Counted from the first letter of the stretch, positions 16,736 through 26,563 are shown. The stretch: 53,189 bases of DNA from Actinopolymorpha alba DSM 45243 (GCF_000373925.1 NZ_KB892756.1:40843-94031); one strand, 5' to 3'. A program made the numbers and translations. Notes: a model not told the origin generated them from the letters alone.

Positions 16736-17764
16736 GTGTCCTCGCCCGGCCCGGGTCCACGCGTTCTCGTCACCGGTGGGGCCGGGTTCATCGGCTCCCA
16801 CTTCGTCCGCACCGCTCTCGGCGTCGAGGCAGACTCGGGTTCGCCCGCCTACCCCGGACTCGCCGACGCCCAGATCACGGTCCTCGACAAGCTGACGTAC
16901 GCAGGTAACCCCGCCAACCTCGACCGCGTACGCCAGTGGCCCGGGTTCGCGTTCGTCCAGGGCGACATCACCGATCCGGCCCTCGTCGACCAGCTGATGG
17001 CCGAGCATGACGCCGTCATCCACTTCGCCGCGGAGTCGCATGTCGACCGGTCGATCCAAGGTGCGGCCGACTTCGTGGTGACCAACGTCGTCGGCACGCA
17101 GACGCTGCTCGACGCCGCTCTGCGGCACGGTGTCGGTCCGTTCGTCCACGTCTCCACCGACGAGGTGTACGGCTCGATCTCCGAAGGCTCCTGGCCTGAG
17201 ACCGACCCGCTGCAGCCCAACTCTCCCTACTCCGCGTCCAAGGCGTCGAGCGACCTCATCGCGCTGGCCTACCACCGCACCCACGGTCTCGACGTCCGCG
17301 TGACGCGATGCTCCAACAACTACGGGCCCCATCAGTTCCCCGAGAAGGTCATCCCGCTCTTCATCACCAACCTGCTCGACGGCAAGCAGGTGCCGTTGTA
17401 CGGCGACGGCCTCAACATCCGCGACTGGCTCCACGTCGACGACCACTGCCAGGGCATCGCGCTCGTCTTCGAGAAGGGCCGCGCCGGCGAGGTCTACAAC
17501 ATCGGGGGCGGCACCGAGATCACCAACAAGGAGCTGACCGACCGCCTCCTCAACGCGTGCGGTGCGACCTGGGACAGTGTCGAGTACGTCGAAGACCGCA
17601 AGGGACACGACCGGCGCTACTCCGTCGACTGGACGAAGATCAACAGCGAGCTGGGCTACCAGCCGCGGCACGACTTCGGGACCGGCCTCGCCGACACCGT
17701 GGCGTGGTATCGCGACAACCGCGACTGGTGGGAGCCGCTCAAGAAGAAGGCAGCCCTGTCGTGA
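16736..17764 (+). CDS. rmlB: dTDP-glucose 4,6-dehydratase
   Basis: This extended short-chain dehydrogenase of about 342 residues converts dTDP-glucose to dTDP-4-keto-6-deoxyglucose with bound NAD. The nucleotide motif GGAGFIG lies near residues 14-20. The active site has STDEVYGS and the YSASK motif; NNYGPHQFPEK is the family substrate signature. GTG 16736 is preferred because GGGGAG lies eight bases upstream. ATG 16706, overlapping the rmlA stop, is the alternative and adds ten residues. The rmlD start overlaps its stop codon (GTGA), so the three genes are coupled. Confidence 0.92.
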   Translation: MSSPGPGPRVLVTGGAGFIGSHFVRTALGVEADSGSPAYPGLADAQITVLDKLTYAGNPANLDRVRQWPGFAFVQGDITDPALVDQLMAEHDAVIHFAAESHVDRSIQGAADFVVTNVVGTQTLLDAALRHGVGPFVHVSTDEVYGSISEGSWPETDPLQPNSPYSASKASSDLIALAYHRTHGLDVRVTRCSNNYGPHQFPEKVIPLFITNLLDGKQVPLYGDGLNIRDWLHVDDHCQGIALVFEKGRAGEVYNIGGGTEITNKELTDRLLNACGATWDSVEYVEDRKGHDRRYSVDWTKINSELGYQPRHDFGTGLADTVAWYRDNRDWWEPLKKKAALS

Positions 17765-18612
17765 CCTGGCTGGTGACCGGCGCGGGCGGCATGCTCGGCC
17801 AGGACGTGCTTGCCCGGCTGGCGGCCGAGGGCGAGGACGCCATCGCGCTCCGGCACGCCGACCTCGACATCACCGACGCGGCCGCGGCCCGGGTGGTCCT
17901 CGCCGAGCACGAGCCGGCAGTGGTCGTCAACTGCGCGGCGTACACCGCCGTCGACGACGCCGAGACACACGAGGACGAGGCCTTCCGCATCAACGGCCTC
18001 GGCCCGCGTGTGCTCGCCGAGGCCTGCGCCGCCTCGGGTGCTCGGCTCCTGCACGTCTCCACCGACTACGTCTTCGCCGGCGACGGCACGACGCCGTACG
18101 CCGAAGACGCCAAGCCGGCGCCGCGTACGGCCTACGGACGGACGAAGCTCGCAGGCGAGGAGGCGGTCCTTGACACGCTTCCCGAGTCTGGCGCCGTCGT
18201 GCGCACCGCCTGGCTCTATGGCGCGCACGGGCCCAACTTCGTCCGCACGATGATGCGTCTTGAGTCCGAACGCGAGACCATCGACGTCGTGGCCGACCAG
18301 CGGGGCCAGCCGACCTGGACCGCCGACGTCGCCGAACGCCTGCTCGCCCTGGGGAGGGCTCCCGCGGCGAGCGGCGTGTTCCACGCCACCAACTCCGGCG
18401 AGGCAACCTGGCACGAGCTCGCGCAGGAGGTATTCCGGTTGTTGGGCGCGGACCCCGATCGGGTACGCCCCACGACCACCGACAAGTTTCCCCGGCCAGC
18501 ACCCCGGCCGGCGTACAGCGTCCTCGGCCACGACCGCTGGGCCGAATTCGGGATCCAACCGATCCGTGAATGGCGCCAGGCTCTCCGTGCTGCGTTCATC
18601 ACGCTGGCGTGA
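17761..18612 (+). CDS. rmlD: dTDP-4-dehydrorhamnose reductase
   Basis: This 283-residue reductase makes the last step to dTDP-L-rhamnose. It opens with the NADPH motif VTGAGGMLGQD and has VNCAAYTAVDDAE, STDYVFAGDG and the catalytic Tyr/Lys pair in YGRTKLAGE, all hallmarks of RmlD. Start GTG 17761 overlaps the rmlB stop as GTGA. Upstream in-frame sequence is the shifted frame of rmlB and is not coding. With rmlA, rmlB and the nearby rmlC it completes the dTDP-rhamnose pathway within this window. Confidence 0.92.
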   Translation: MTWLVTGAGGMLGQDVLARLAAEGEDAIALRHADLDITDAAAARVVLAEHEPAVVVNCAAYTAVDDAETHEDEAFRINGLGPRVLAEACAASGARLLHVSTDYVFAGDGTTPYAEDAKPAPRTAYGRTKLAGEEAVLDTLPESGAVVRTAWLYGAHGPNFVRTMMRLESERETIDVVADQRGQPTWTADVAERLLALGRAPAASGVFHATNSGEATWHELAQEVFRLLGADPDRVRPTTTDKFPRPAPRPAYSVLGHDRWAEFGIQPIREWRQALRAAFITLA

Positions 18613-18749
18613 GCGTACGGACGTCCCATGTGGCGGGCGACGGACGCCGCGGCACCCATTGCCGCTTCACATCGAGTTGGCTACAGTCAGCGAATTCCCG
18701 GGCCGCCCCCACCCGAACGATCGTCAGGTATGACGAGGAGTGTTCCTGA

Positions 18750-19766
18750 GTGCATCGCCACGAATTCCTTCGCAAGCTGCACGAGGTGTCCAAGCCACGC
18801 ACCTATTTCGAGGTGGGTATCAACGACGGGCGCAGCCTGACGTTGTCCCGTGTCCCGACGGTCGCCGTTGACCCGGCGTTCAAGGTCGTGAAGGAAGTTC
18901 GCTGCGACCTCCACATGATCCGGGAGACCAGCGACGACTTCTTCGCACGCGAGGAGCCGTTCGAGCATCTTCAGGGCGCCAAGGTCGACTTGGCGTTCAT
19001 CGACGGCATGCATCTGTTCGACTTCGCACTGCGCGACTTCATCAATGCCGAGCCCCACCTCGACTGGACCAGCGTCGTCGTCCTCGACGACATGATGCCC
19101 CGCAACATCCCCGAAGCCGCACGAGACCGCCACACCACGGCCTGGACTGGCGACGTCTACAAGGTGATCCCGGTCCTCCAGCGGTACCGCCCCGATCTCC
19201 GCCTCGCCGTCGTCGACACACAGCCGACCGGTGTCGTGGTGGTCCTTGGCGTCAACCCGACCAACACGGCTTTGGCGGACAAGTACGACGAAATCCTCGA
19301 GACCTACGCTGTCCCCGATCCCCAGCAGGTGCCCGACGTCCTGCTCAACCGCACGATCGCGATGCGCCCGGAAGAACTCCTCGAGGCGCCATTCTGGTCG
19401 TCGCTCGTCGCCGCGCGCGAAGACGAGAGCACTGAGTTCGGGCCGGATGAGCTTCGGGCCACCATTGACGAATCCCTCTCGCTCGGCAGTCGCACATCGC
19501 TTGCCGGGTGGCAGCCCGAGCCGCAACCCGCACCCGCCGATAATGCGGTGTCTGGTGAGGTGGCCACGCCTGAGGCGGCGCGCGCGGTCACCGCGACCGT
19601 GCCAACGCCCCAGTCTGCCGGTGGTATTTCTCAGCGGATCACCCGCGCCGCGGCCGGCAACCCTGGCCTATGGAAGCTGGGTAAAGGGGTGGTCAATCGA
19701 CTTCCATTAGGTTGGCGTCGTTCGATCCGCAAGCACGTCTATCAGGCTCGCCGCACCCACGTGTGA
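18750..19766 (+). CDS. Class I SAM methyltransferase-like protein
   Basis: The 338-residue protein starts at GTG 18750 with GAGGAG ten bases upstream. Residues 15-200 resemble the Methyltransferase_24 fold: the SAM-binding strand TYFEVGINDGRSL, the acidic end of strand 2 (VAVDPAF), VDLAFIDGMHLFDFALRDF, and VVVLDDMMPRN. From about residue 230 a Pro/Ala-rich linker leads to a basic C-terminus (RLPLGWRRSIRKHVYQ) that could lie on the membrane. Position between rml and teichoic-acid genes suggests it modifies a glycan or its carrier, but no substrate can be named. A sugar-O-methyltransferase is a reasonable guess. Confidence 0.7.
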   Translation: MHRHEFLRKLHEVSKPRTYFEVGINDGRSLTLSRVPTVAVDPAFKVVKEVRCDLHMIRETSDDFFAREEPFEHLQGAKVDLAFIDGMHLFDFALRDFINAEPHLDWTSVVVLDDMMPRNIPEAARDRHTTAWTGDVYKVIPVLQRYRPDLRLAVVDTQPTGVVVVLGVNPTNTALADKYDEILETYAVPDPQQVPDVLLNRTIAMRPEELLEAPFWSSLVAAREDESTEFGPDELRATIDESLSLGSRTSLAGWQPEPQPAPADNAVSGEVATPEAARAVTATVPTPQSAGGISQRITRAAAGNPGLWKLGKGVVNRLPLGWRRSIRKHVYQARRTHV

Positions 19767-19952
19767 GGCGCCACTGGCATGTACTACGTATCCAAGTTGA
19801 TTGCGGCATCCTGATCGTGCGGCTTGGTCGCGGTCTCTCGGCTTCTTTGCCGACAGGCTTCCGCTCAAGTTGATCATGAATGTGGCGAGTTGCCCACTAT
19901 GTGAGATCGCCCCGGAGCGGCGGCCGGCCAGCCAGCCGGCAGTAGCCGGCCG
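19767..19952. terminator. Convergent intergenic region with GC-rich hairpin
   Basis: Between the methyltransferase-like gene and rmlC lies a GGCCGGC...GCCGGCC stem around 19921-19950, a plausible terminator for both. Upstream are fragments AAGTTGATCATGA (about 19867) and TATGTGAGATCG (about 19899), which resemble motifs of the dispersed palindromes elsewhere. Confidence 0.45.
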
Positions 19953-20561
19953 TCACCCCCGGTCGGAGCTGCGCCGCAGCGTGGCGAGGTAGGCCTGGCA
20001 GTCGTCGTACGCCGGAAGCAGGCCGGTCCGCTCGGCCTCCGCCAGCGATGGCGCGGCGGCGTCCTTCTCCGACAGGATCGGCTCCAGGTCGGCCGGCCAC
20101 TCGATGCCGATCTCCGGGTCGAGCGGGTTGACCCCGTGCTCGCGGCTCGGCGCGAAGCCTTCGGAGCAGAGGTACAGCAGCGTGGCGTCATCGGTGAGGG
20201 CCATGACGGCGTGCCCGAGACCTTCGCTGATGTAGACCGCCCGGCGGGTCTCGTCGTCCAGCCTGACCGCCTCCCACTGGCCGAAGGTGGCGGAGCCGAC
20301 CCGGATGTCGACGATGACGTCGAGCATCGCGCCGCGCGTGCACGTGACGTACTTCGCCTGGCTCGGTGGCACGTCGGCGAAGTGGATGCCGCGGAGCACC
20401 CCGCACCGGGACACCGAGCAGTTTGCCTGCCGGAGCGCCAGGTCGTGTCCGGTGGCCTTCCGGAACTCCTCACCGGAGAACCACGGCGAGAACAGCCCGC
20501 GGTCGTCGGGGAAGACCGGCGGCTCGACCACCCAGGCTCCGTCGATGCTCAGTGCCTTCAC
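19953..20561 (-). CDS. rmlC: dTDP-4-dehydrorhamnose 3,5-epimerase
   Basis: The 202-residue cupin enzyme epimerises C3 and C5 of dTDP-4-keto-6-deoxyglucose. RmlC landmarks are PPVFPDDRGLFSPWF, the RQANCSVSRCGVLRGIHF stretch with the catalytic His, KYVTCTRGAMLDVIVDIR, and YISEGLGHAVMAL. Length is normal. Start GTG 20561 follows AGGAG by eight bases. It is on the opposite strand to rmlABD and directly downstream of a GT2 gene, 51 bases away, so it is likely co-transcribed with that gene. Confidence 0.92.
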   Translation of the reverse strand: MKALSIDGAWVVEPPVFPDDRGLFSPWFSGEEFRKATGHDLALRQANCSVSRCGVLRGIHFADVPPSQAKYVTCTRGAMLDVIVDIRVGSATFGQWEAVRLDDETRRAVYISEGLGHAVMALTDDATLLYLCSEGFAPSREHGVNPLDPEIGIEWPADLEPILSEKDAAAPSLAEAERTGLLPAYDDCQAYLATLRRSSDRG

Positions 20562-20612
20562 CTGTTCACTCCTCTTCGGTTCGAAGAACGGCGGCCGCGC
20601 GCGGCGACGGGC

Positions 20613-22682
20613 TTACCTGCTTGGCTTCCTGATCCGGCCGGCCACCGCTGTGCGGACCCGCCGGGCGAGCCGGCGGGTGCCACGCAGAGCCGCGGACATG
20701 TCCGCGCCGCCGAAGCCGTTGGGTTCGCGGAGTTCGTCTTGGTGCCCATCCGGCGTGCGGCCAGGACGCGAGAGTAGGTCGAGCGCCACCTGACCGGAGC
20801 CAGCGGGCGCCGTCACGGTGAGCGGGAGCTTGACGAAGCGACCGTGTCCGGTGTCGACGAGGCGGACCTCGACCGACCAACGCCCGGGGGTCAGGTGGTC
20901 GCGGTCAAGTCTTGCGGAGAGTTCCGCACCAGCGGTGCCGCCATGGACCGCCGGCGTAAGGGTGGCGTCCACCTCCACGGTGGTGCTCGACTCCTCGGCC
21001 ACGAAGCGTACGGCGGCGTCGGACCGTGCCTGGCCCACCAGCGCCTGGAGCGGAACGACGAGCGTCAGGTCCTTGCCCGACATCCGGACCTGTGCCTTCG
21101 CCGGCACCACCAGCTCATGCTCGAGCCGGGAGGTCTTCTGGCCGACGTCGACGGAGAGGTTGCCCTTGTCAGTCCAGTACGGCGTGACGACGCCGGCCGA
21201 GCCGGCGAGCACGGCCGGCACGCAGTGGTCGGCGGCGGCCGGCGAGCGCAGCGAACCCAGCCGGGTGTCCTTGGTCCAGCCACAGCTGGTGATCCTGGCG
21301 ATGACGTCCCAGATGCCGCGCGCGAGTGGGGAGCCGCCGCCTGCCGTCGCCGGGTCGAGCTTCGCTTCGGCGTGCAGGAGGAGGCGGAAGTGGTCGCCGC
21401 CCTCGGTGACCGGGCGGCGAGTGGAGGTGAAGGTCACCGGCAGGAAGTACTCCGCGGCCGTCTCGCGGGAGCGCAGGATCACGTCGACCTTGCTCTGGTT
21501 CAACCGCTCGGTGGAGTCGAGGTCCTCCTCCGGAAGGGAGGCCGAGGTCGCCTCCGGCAGCGGCGGCGCGAACAGATCCCGCCCGTCGCGGTGGACGAAC
21601 GTCAGGGGAACGCTGCCGGCGCGCAGCTCGCCGGTGAGCGCGAGCCGGAGCGAACCGCCGTGCCAGCCCAGGTCGTCGAGCCGGGCATGGTGGCGGATCG
21701 TTTCTTCCCAGGCGGCGAGGCGGGCCAGATCGTCGAGCCGGTCCGCCTGGATGAGGGCGGACACGACCCGCTGCGACGGCGGGAGGCCGGCGGCCACGCC
21801 GGGGCCGAACCGCGCACCCGAGATCTGCCGGATCTCCTCGAACAATGCCACCCGGTCAACCGACGGCACCTGGAGCAGCCGCCGCCCGCGAAGCCGCTCG
21901 ATCATCTCGACGCGGTACCACCGGCGGTAGAGCCGGTCACGCAACGAACCCGGCTCGGTGTTCTTTTCCACGATGTCGAGGGCTTCAGAGAGGTTGGCGA
22001 AGTAGCCCTTGGGTTCAAGCCGCTGGAAGCCGGCGTTGGAGTCGTCGTCGCGGCGTACGTGGTAATAGCAGACGTAGTCGCTCAGCACCGAGATCGTCTT
22101 GGCGGCGAAGAACGCCGCGGTGACGAAAACGTGGTCCTCCAGGCGCCGGCGCCCTTCGGGAAAGCGGAGCTGGTGCTCGTCGAGGAACGCCTTACGGAAC
22201 ATCTTGTGCGGCGTCAGGCTGTCGATCAGCGGGGCGTTCGCGAGCGTGGCCCGGTCATAGCTTCGGCGGAAGAGTTCGCGGGGAACGCCGCGCCCCTTGC
22301 CGGCCATCTTGCCGATGACGACATCGGCGCCGTTCTTGGTGGCGAAGGTGTACATCCGCTCGAGCGCCTCGTCGCCGATCCAGTCGTCGTTGTCGACGAA
22401 AAAGACGTATTCGCCGCGGGCGGCCTCGATGCCAACGTTGCGGGGTTTGCCCGACCAGCCGGAGTTTTCCTGGTGGATCACCCGCATGTGGGGGTGATCG
22501 GCGGCCAGCGCGTCGAGACGGGCCGGTGTCTCGTCGGTCGAACCGTCGTCAACGAAGATCGCTTCGTACTCTTCGTCGGAGAGGCTCTGCCGAAGGAGTG
22601 AGCCGATGCAGTCCTCGATATAGGGTCCCGGGTTGTAGACCGGGACGATTACGCTCACTTTGACTGTCATGCCGTTCGCCAC
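20613..22682 (-). CDS. GT2 glycosyltransferase with C-terminal beta domains (paralogue 1)
   Basis: The 689-residue protein has a GT-A catalytic domain in residues 1-270: VSVIVPVYNPG, FVDDGSTDETP, HQENSGWSGKPRNVG, the DXD-type FVDNDDW, and the acidic RLEDHVF. After a helical region come two beta-sandwich modules (about 330-680), a layout like the teichoic-acid glycosyltransferase TarS, whose C-terminal domains trimerise. It probably adds a sugar to ribitol phosphate chains. GTG 22682 has GGGGGAAGG nine bases upstream; ATG 22670 is an alternative. It is related to the proteins at 29426-31447 and 31509-33500. rmlC follows downstream. Confidence 0.82.
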   Translation of the reverse strand: MANGMTVKVSVIVPVYNPGPYIEDCIGSLLRQSLSDEEYEAIFVDDGSTDETPARLDALAADHPHMRVIHQENSGWSGKPRNVGIEAARGEYVFFVDNDDWIGDEALERMYTFATKNGADVVIGKMAGKGRGVPRELFRRSYDRATLANAPLIDSLTPHKMFRKAFLDEHQLRFPEGRRRLEDHVFVTAAFFAAKTISVLSDYVCYYHVRRDDDSNAGFQRLEPKGYFANLSEALDIVEKNTEPGSLRDRLYRRWYRVEMIERLRGRRLLQVPSVDRVALFEEIRQISGARFGPGVAAGLPPSQRVVSALIQADRLDDLARLAAWEETIRHHARLDDLGWHGGSLRLALTGELRAGSVPLTFVHRDGRDLFAPPLPEATSASLPEEDLDSTERLNQSKVDVILRSRETAAEYFLPVTFTSTRRPVTEGGDHFRLLLHAEAKLDPATAGGGSPLARGIWDVIARITSCGWTKDTRLGSLRSPAAADHCVPAVLAGSAGVVTPYWTDKGNLSVDVGQKTSRLEHELVVPAKAQVRMSGKDLTLVVPLQALVGQARSDAAVRFVAEESSTTVEVDATLTPAVHGGTAGAELSARLDRDHLTPGRWSVEVRLVDTGHGRFVKLPLTVTAPAGSGQVALDLLSRPGRTPDGHQDELREPNGFGGADMSAALRGTRRLARRVRTAVAGRIRKPSR

Positions 22683-22963
22683 GTGTGGTTGCCTTCCCCC
22701 CTTGTTGGCGTGAGCGTAGCGGACACCTTAGTGCGATATCCCAACGTCAAAGGTCGGAACGTCCCGGCGGGCGCGTCGATCGGTGATCATGCGTCGGCCG
22801 GCGCTCGGCACCAGCAGGAGCGGGGGAAACGGAAACCTCCGGAACCCGCCGAATTCCGGGCATCCAGGGCTTCGTGAACATCCGCTGAGAGCCCGGCGCA
22901 TGGCGGGCGACGGGTAGGCCAACACACGAGCCAACTACCATCCTCGGAACCAAACGAGACCAG

Positions 22964-24634
22964 ATGATGGCGGTACGCACAGTGAGACCGAGCGGACCGT
23001 CCGCTGGCACGAAGAGGGGAAGTGACGCGACCGTGCCCGACACGAGGCCCGATCCGACGCCCGAGCCGACGCCCGGTACGCCGCCGGAGCAGGGGACGGA
23101 GTTGAGCGAGCCGCGGAGGGCCGGGACACCGCTGCGCACCGTCGCTGTAGTGCTCGCCGGTGGCACCGGCGTCAGGGTGGGCCTGAGCCTTCCCAAACAG
23201 CTGCTCAAAGTCGCCGGCAAACCTCTTCTCGAGCACACTCTCGAGGTGTTCGAGGGATCGCCAGACATCGACGAGATCATCGTCTTGATGGTGCCCGGCT
23301 GGACCGGCGAGGTGGAGAAGATCGTCAAGAACGCCGGGTTCCGCAAGGTCACGCGGGTCCTGGAAGGCGGTGCCTCCCGTAATGACACCACCCGGGTGGC
23401 GCTCGACGCGGTGGGTCCGGGTGAGGCGAAGGTGCTCTTCCACGACGCCGTACGCCCGCTGCTCGACCACCGCATCATCGCCGACTGCGTGACCGCACTC
23501 GACACCTTCGCCGCGGTCGACGTGGCCATCCCGTCAGCCGACACGATCATCGTTGTCGACGACGGGATCATCACCGACATTCCCCGCCGCGACCGCCTCC
23601 GCCGTGGGCAGACGCCGCAGGCCTTCCGGCTCTCCACGATCCGCCGGGCCTACGAGTTGGCCGCCAAGGACCCGCACTTCGCGGCGACTGACGACTGCGC
23701 CGTGGTGTTGCGCTATCTTCCCGACGTCCCGATCACGGTCGTCGAGGGGTCCGAACGCAACATGAAGGTGACGTACCCCGTCGACGTGTTCCTCGCCGAC
23801 CAGCTGTTCCGGCTGGGTTCGCACACGCCGCCGGGCCCGCTGTCGACCGACGAGGCGAGCGAGCTGCTCGCCGGCAGGACGCTGGTGGTGTTCGGTGGCA
23901 GCTACGGTATCGGCGCGGAGATCGGGGACGTGGCCCGCGAGTTGGGCGCGACGGTCTTCAGCTTCAGCCGGTCCGCGACCGGCACCCACGTCGAGGACCC
24001 CGAGCATGTACGCGCGGCGTTGGAGCAGGCCTACCAGGAGTCCGGCCGGATCGACTTCGTGGCCGTGACCGCCGGCGTGCTGCACACCGCGGCTCTGGCG
24101 GACTGTCCCGACGAGCTCATCACCGAGAGCCTGCAGGTCAACCTGCTCGGGCCGGTGTACATCGCCCGCGCCGCGCACCGCTACCTCGCCGAGACCGGCG
24201 GCCACCTGCTGCTGTTCACCTCGAGCTCCTACACCCGTGGCCGGGCCGGCTACAGCCTCTACTCCTCGACGAAGGCGGCGGTCGTCAACCTCACGCAGGC
24301 GCTCGCCGATGAGTGGGCGGGCGACGGCATCCGCGTCAACTGCATCAACCCCGAGCGCACCCAGACACCGATGCGGACCCGCGCCTTCGGCGAGGAGCCG
24401 CCCGGCACGCTGCTTCCGGCCCGTGACGTCGGGCTCGCGTCGCTCGACGTCCTGCTGTCGGAGCAGACCGGTCACGTGGTCGACGTACGTCTGGCGCCGG
24501 CCGCGGGTCCGGTCACCACGCCGCCGGGCGAGCAGGACCCCGCGCAGGAGATCTCGGCGGCTCTGGACCAGGTGGAGGAAGCCGCCGCCGAAGGCGATGA
24601 GGTCGGCGTCGACGCGGACGAGTTGCGCGGGTAA
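22964..24634 (+). CDS. Fused CDP-ribitol synthase: cytidylyltransferase plus SDR reductase (Bcs1-like)
   Basis: This 556-residue protein joins two enzymes. Residues about 50-285 are an IspD/TarI-like cytidylyltransferase: VVLAGGTGVRVGLSLPKQ, FHDAVRPLLD, RRGQTPQAFR, and MKVTYPVDVFLAD. Residues about 300-520 are a short-chain dehydrogenase: VFGGSYGIGAEIG, the catalytic Ser/Tyr/Lys set in FTSSSYTRG and YSLYSSTKAA, then VNCINPERTQTPM. Haemophilus Bcs1 has the same order and makes CDP-ribitol from ribulose 5-phosphate. Firmicutes use separate TarI and TarJ, the latter from another dehydrogenase family. The N-terminal 45 residues are a Pro/Glu-rich tail; GTG 23033 is a possible later start. The gene begins a run with two polymerase-like genes. 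Confidence 0.85.
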   Translation: MMAVRTVRPSGPSAGTKRGSDATVPDTRPDPTPEPTPGTPPEQGTELSEPRRAGTPLRTVAVVLAGGTGVRVGLSLPKQLLKVAGKPLLEHTLEVFEGSPDIDEIIVLMVPGWTGEVEKIVKNAGFRKVTRVLEGGASRNDTTRVALDAVGPGEAKVLFHDAVRPLLDHRIIADCVTALDTFAAVDVAIPSADTIIVVDDGIITDIPRRDRLRRGQTPQAFRLSTIRRAYELAAKDPHFAATDDCAVVLRYLPDVPITVVEGSERNMKVTYPVDVFLADQLFRLGSHTPPGPLSTDEASELLAGRTLVVFGGSYGIGAEIGDVARELGATVFSFSRSATGTHVEDPEHVRAALEQAYQESGRIDFVAVTAGVLHTAALADCPDELITESLQVNLLGPVYIARAAHRYLAETGGHLLLFTSSSYTRGRAGYSLYSSTKAAVVNLTQALADEWAGDGIRVNCINPERTQTPMRTRAFGEEPPGTLLPARDVGLASLDVLLSEQTGHVVDVRLAPAAGPVTTPPGEQDPAQEISAALDQVEEAAAEGDEVGVDADELRG

Positions 24635-24646
24635 AGCGACCTAGGC

Positions 24647-26563
24647 GTGCGTACGATCCAGCTCACCGAACGGGTACCCGCCCCCGACCTGGGGCGGGTG
24701 CCGCTCGCACTCGCGGGGGCGCTCGGCCTCGGCTACCTCGCGCTGCTGGTGGCGGCGCTCGTGCCGTGGGCCGGGCTCTTCCTGGCGGCCGCGGTCGTGG
24801 TGACCGGCCTGGAGATCGTCGTCCCGTCGCGGGCAGCGTTCGCCGGCTGGACGTTCGGCCGAGCCGGCGCGAGTGCCTCCTGGCGCGGGCTGCTCGGGGC
24901 GGTCGCGGTCCTCATCCTGCTGGTGCGGGAGGACTCTCCGGCGGGTTGGTTCCTGGTCGCGGTGGGCGGCCTGCTCGCCACCGCGCTCCTGCGTGCCCTC
25001 GGGACCGCGCTGGGCGAGGTGGTTCGCCGGCAACGCAAGATGCCGGTCGTCACCCGAGGGCTATCGCTCGCACCCGTCCGCATCCCACCGGCGCCGCATC
25101 CGCTCCTCGGGCAACACGCGGAAGCCACGCTCGGCTGGCCCGGCGTACTCCTGTCTGGCGGGTCGGCGGTCACGGTACTTGCCGGGTCGGTCCTCCCGCT
25201 GGTCGTGGGCGCCGCGCTGGCGACCCTGGTGGTGGCGGCCGGAGCCGGTGCGCTGGCGTACTCCGCGCTCGGCATGCGCCGGGTGACCCGACCGCGGCTC
25301 CAGGCCGCCGTCAACCGCGCGCTCGAGAAGGCCGCGCCGGAGGTGGCGCTCTACTTCGGTGGCACCCCCGAGACGCTCTACCAGCTGGAGATGTGGGTCG
25401 AGACCCTCGAACGCCTCGACGTGCCGTCGCTCCTCATCCTGCGCGACCGGGAGAGCCTGCGGCAGCTGGGCCCGACCCGGCTGCCGGTCCTGTGCGTCGA
25501 GCACGGCAACGTGCTGATGGCCCAGGCGTTGCCGCACCTGCGGGTGGCGATGTACGTCTCGCACGCGGTGAGCAACCTCCACCTGCTCAGGCGGCGCGGC
25601 GTACGCCACGTCTTCATCGGGCACGGCGACAGCGACAAGGGCGTGACCACCAACCCGTTCCTCAAGGCGTACGACGAGGTGTGGGTGTCAGGGCCAGCGG
25701 CGCGGGAGCGGTTCAGGGTCGCCGCGACCGGCGTCGACGACTCCGGCGTCGTGGAGATCGGGCGTCCCCAACTCGACGTCGTGGCGGCGCTGGAGCGGCC
25801 GCAGCCCGAGTCGGAGGAGGAGTCCAAGCGGCTGACCGTTCTGTACGCCCCGACCTGGGAGGGCTACGGCGACGAGCCGCACCAGACCTCGGTCGGGCCG
25901 TGCGGGGTCACCCTCGTCCGGCAGTTGCTGGAGGAGTCCGACGTCCGCGTGCTCTACCGGCCCCACCCGCTGGCGGGCACCCGGGACCCGGCGGTGGCGC
26001 GGGCTCATCAGGAGATCCTCGAGTTGCTGGGCGTCTCGCAGGCACCCGTCCCGGTCGGGCCGCAGGAGGCCTACACCTGGGCGCGTGACGACCTCGAGGT
26101 GGCCGTCGCCCCGGTGCACACCTCGCGCGCCGAGCAGGTGGCCGCACTCGAGGTGTGGGCCGCCAAGCAGCTGACACCCGACCCCGACCGGGACGGGCAC
26201 CTGCTCGTACCCTCCCCGCAGTTCAGTCTGTACGCCTGCTTCGCCGCGGCCGACCTGCTCCTGTGCGACGTGTCGAGCGTGATCAGCGACTTCCTCGCCA
26301 GCGGGCGACCGTACGCCGTCACCAACCCGGCCAGCCTGCCGGCCACGGAGTTCGCCGTTAGGTACCCTTCGAGCCGCGGCGGCTACCTCGTCGAACCCGA
26401 CGGTCACGGACTCACGGGCCTCCTCGCCGCCGGGAGGGCAGAGGCCGACCCCGCGGAGTCCGAGCGGGTGCTCCTTCGTGAGCAGCTTCTCGGTCCCGCC
26501 GATCCGCCGGCCCTCGAACGCATGCGGAAGGCGGTGGCGCAGTCGGTGAGTTTCGTGACCTAA
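24647..26563 (+). CDS. Membrane-anchored CDP-ribitol/CDP-glycerol phosphotransferase (TagF/TarL-like) 1
   Basis: The 638-residue protein has hydrophobic N-terminal segments (about 17-60, 80-125 and 165-200), then a GT-B Glyphos_transf domain. Signature stretches are VALYFGGTPETLYQ, RHVFIGHGDSDKGV (catalytic-type His), VEIGRPQLDV, VLYAPTWEGYGD, VLYRPHPLAGTRDP and CDVSSVISDFLASGRP. This domain transfers glycerol or ribitol phosphate from a CDP carrier to build teichoic acid on the inner membrane face. The CDP-ribitol enzyme 12 bases upstream makes ribitol the likelier unit. Firmicute TagF lacks such a multi-helix N-terminus. GTG 24647 has no clear ribosome site, so translation may depend on the upstream gene. 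Confidence 0.82.
   Translation: MRTIQLTERVPAPDLGRVPLALAGALGLGYLALLVAALVPWAGLFLAAAVVVTGLEIVVPSRAAFAGWTFGRAGASASWRGLLGAVAVLILLVREDSPAGWFLVAVGGLLATALLRALGTALGEVVRRQRKMPVVTRGLSLAPVRIPPAPHPLLGQHAEATLGWPGVLLSGGSAVTVLAGSVLPLVVGAALATLVVAAGAGALAYSALGMRRVTRPRLQAAVNRALEKAAPEVALYFGGTPETLYQLEMWVETLERLDVPSLLILRDRESLRQLGPTRLPVLCVEHGNVLMAQALPHLRVAMYVSHAVSNLHLLRRRGVRHVFIGHGDSDKGVTTNPFLKAYDEVWVSGPAARERFRVAATGVDDSGVVEIGRPQLDVVAALERPQPESEEESKRLTVLYAPTWEGYGDEPHQTSVGPCGVTLVRQLLEESDVRVLYRPHPLAGTRDPAVARAHQEILELLGVSQAPVPVGPQEAYTWARDDLEVAVAPVHTSRAEQVAALEVWAAKQLTPDPDRDGHLLVPSPQFSLYACFAAADLLLCDVSSVISDFLASGRPYAVTNPASLPATEFAVRYPSSRGGYLVEPDGHGLTGLLAAGRAEADPAESERVLLREQLLGPADPPALERMRKAVAQSVSFVT

Noticed and set aside
22683-22963. 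Classical promoter TTGACG/TAAGGT on the minus strand before the first GT2 gene
   Set aside because: The two boxes are only about 14 bases apart, too short for a normal spacer, so it was not listed.
24766-26088. Plus-strand open frame of 440 codons inside the first TagF-like gene
   Set aside because: It is a shifted frame of that gene; the translation is Arg/Gly/Ala-rich without motifs.
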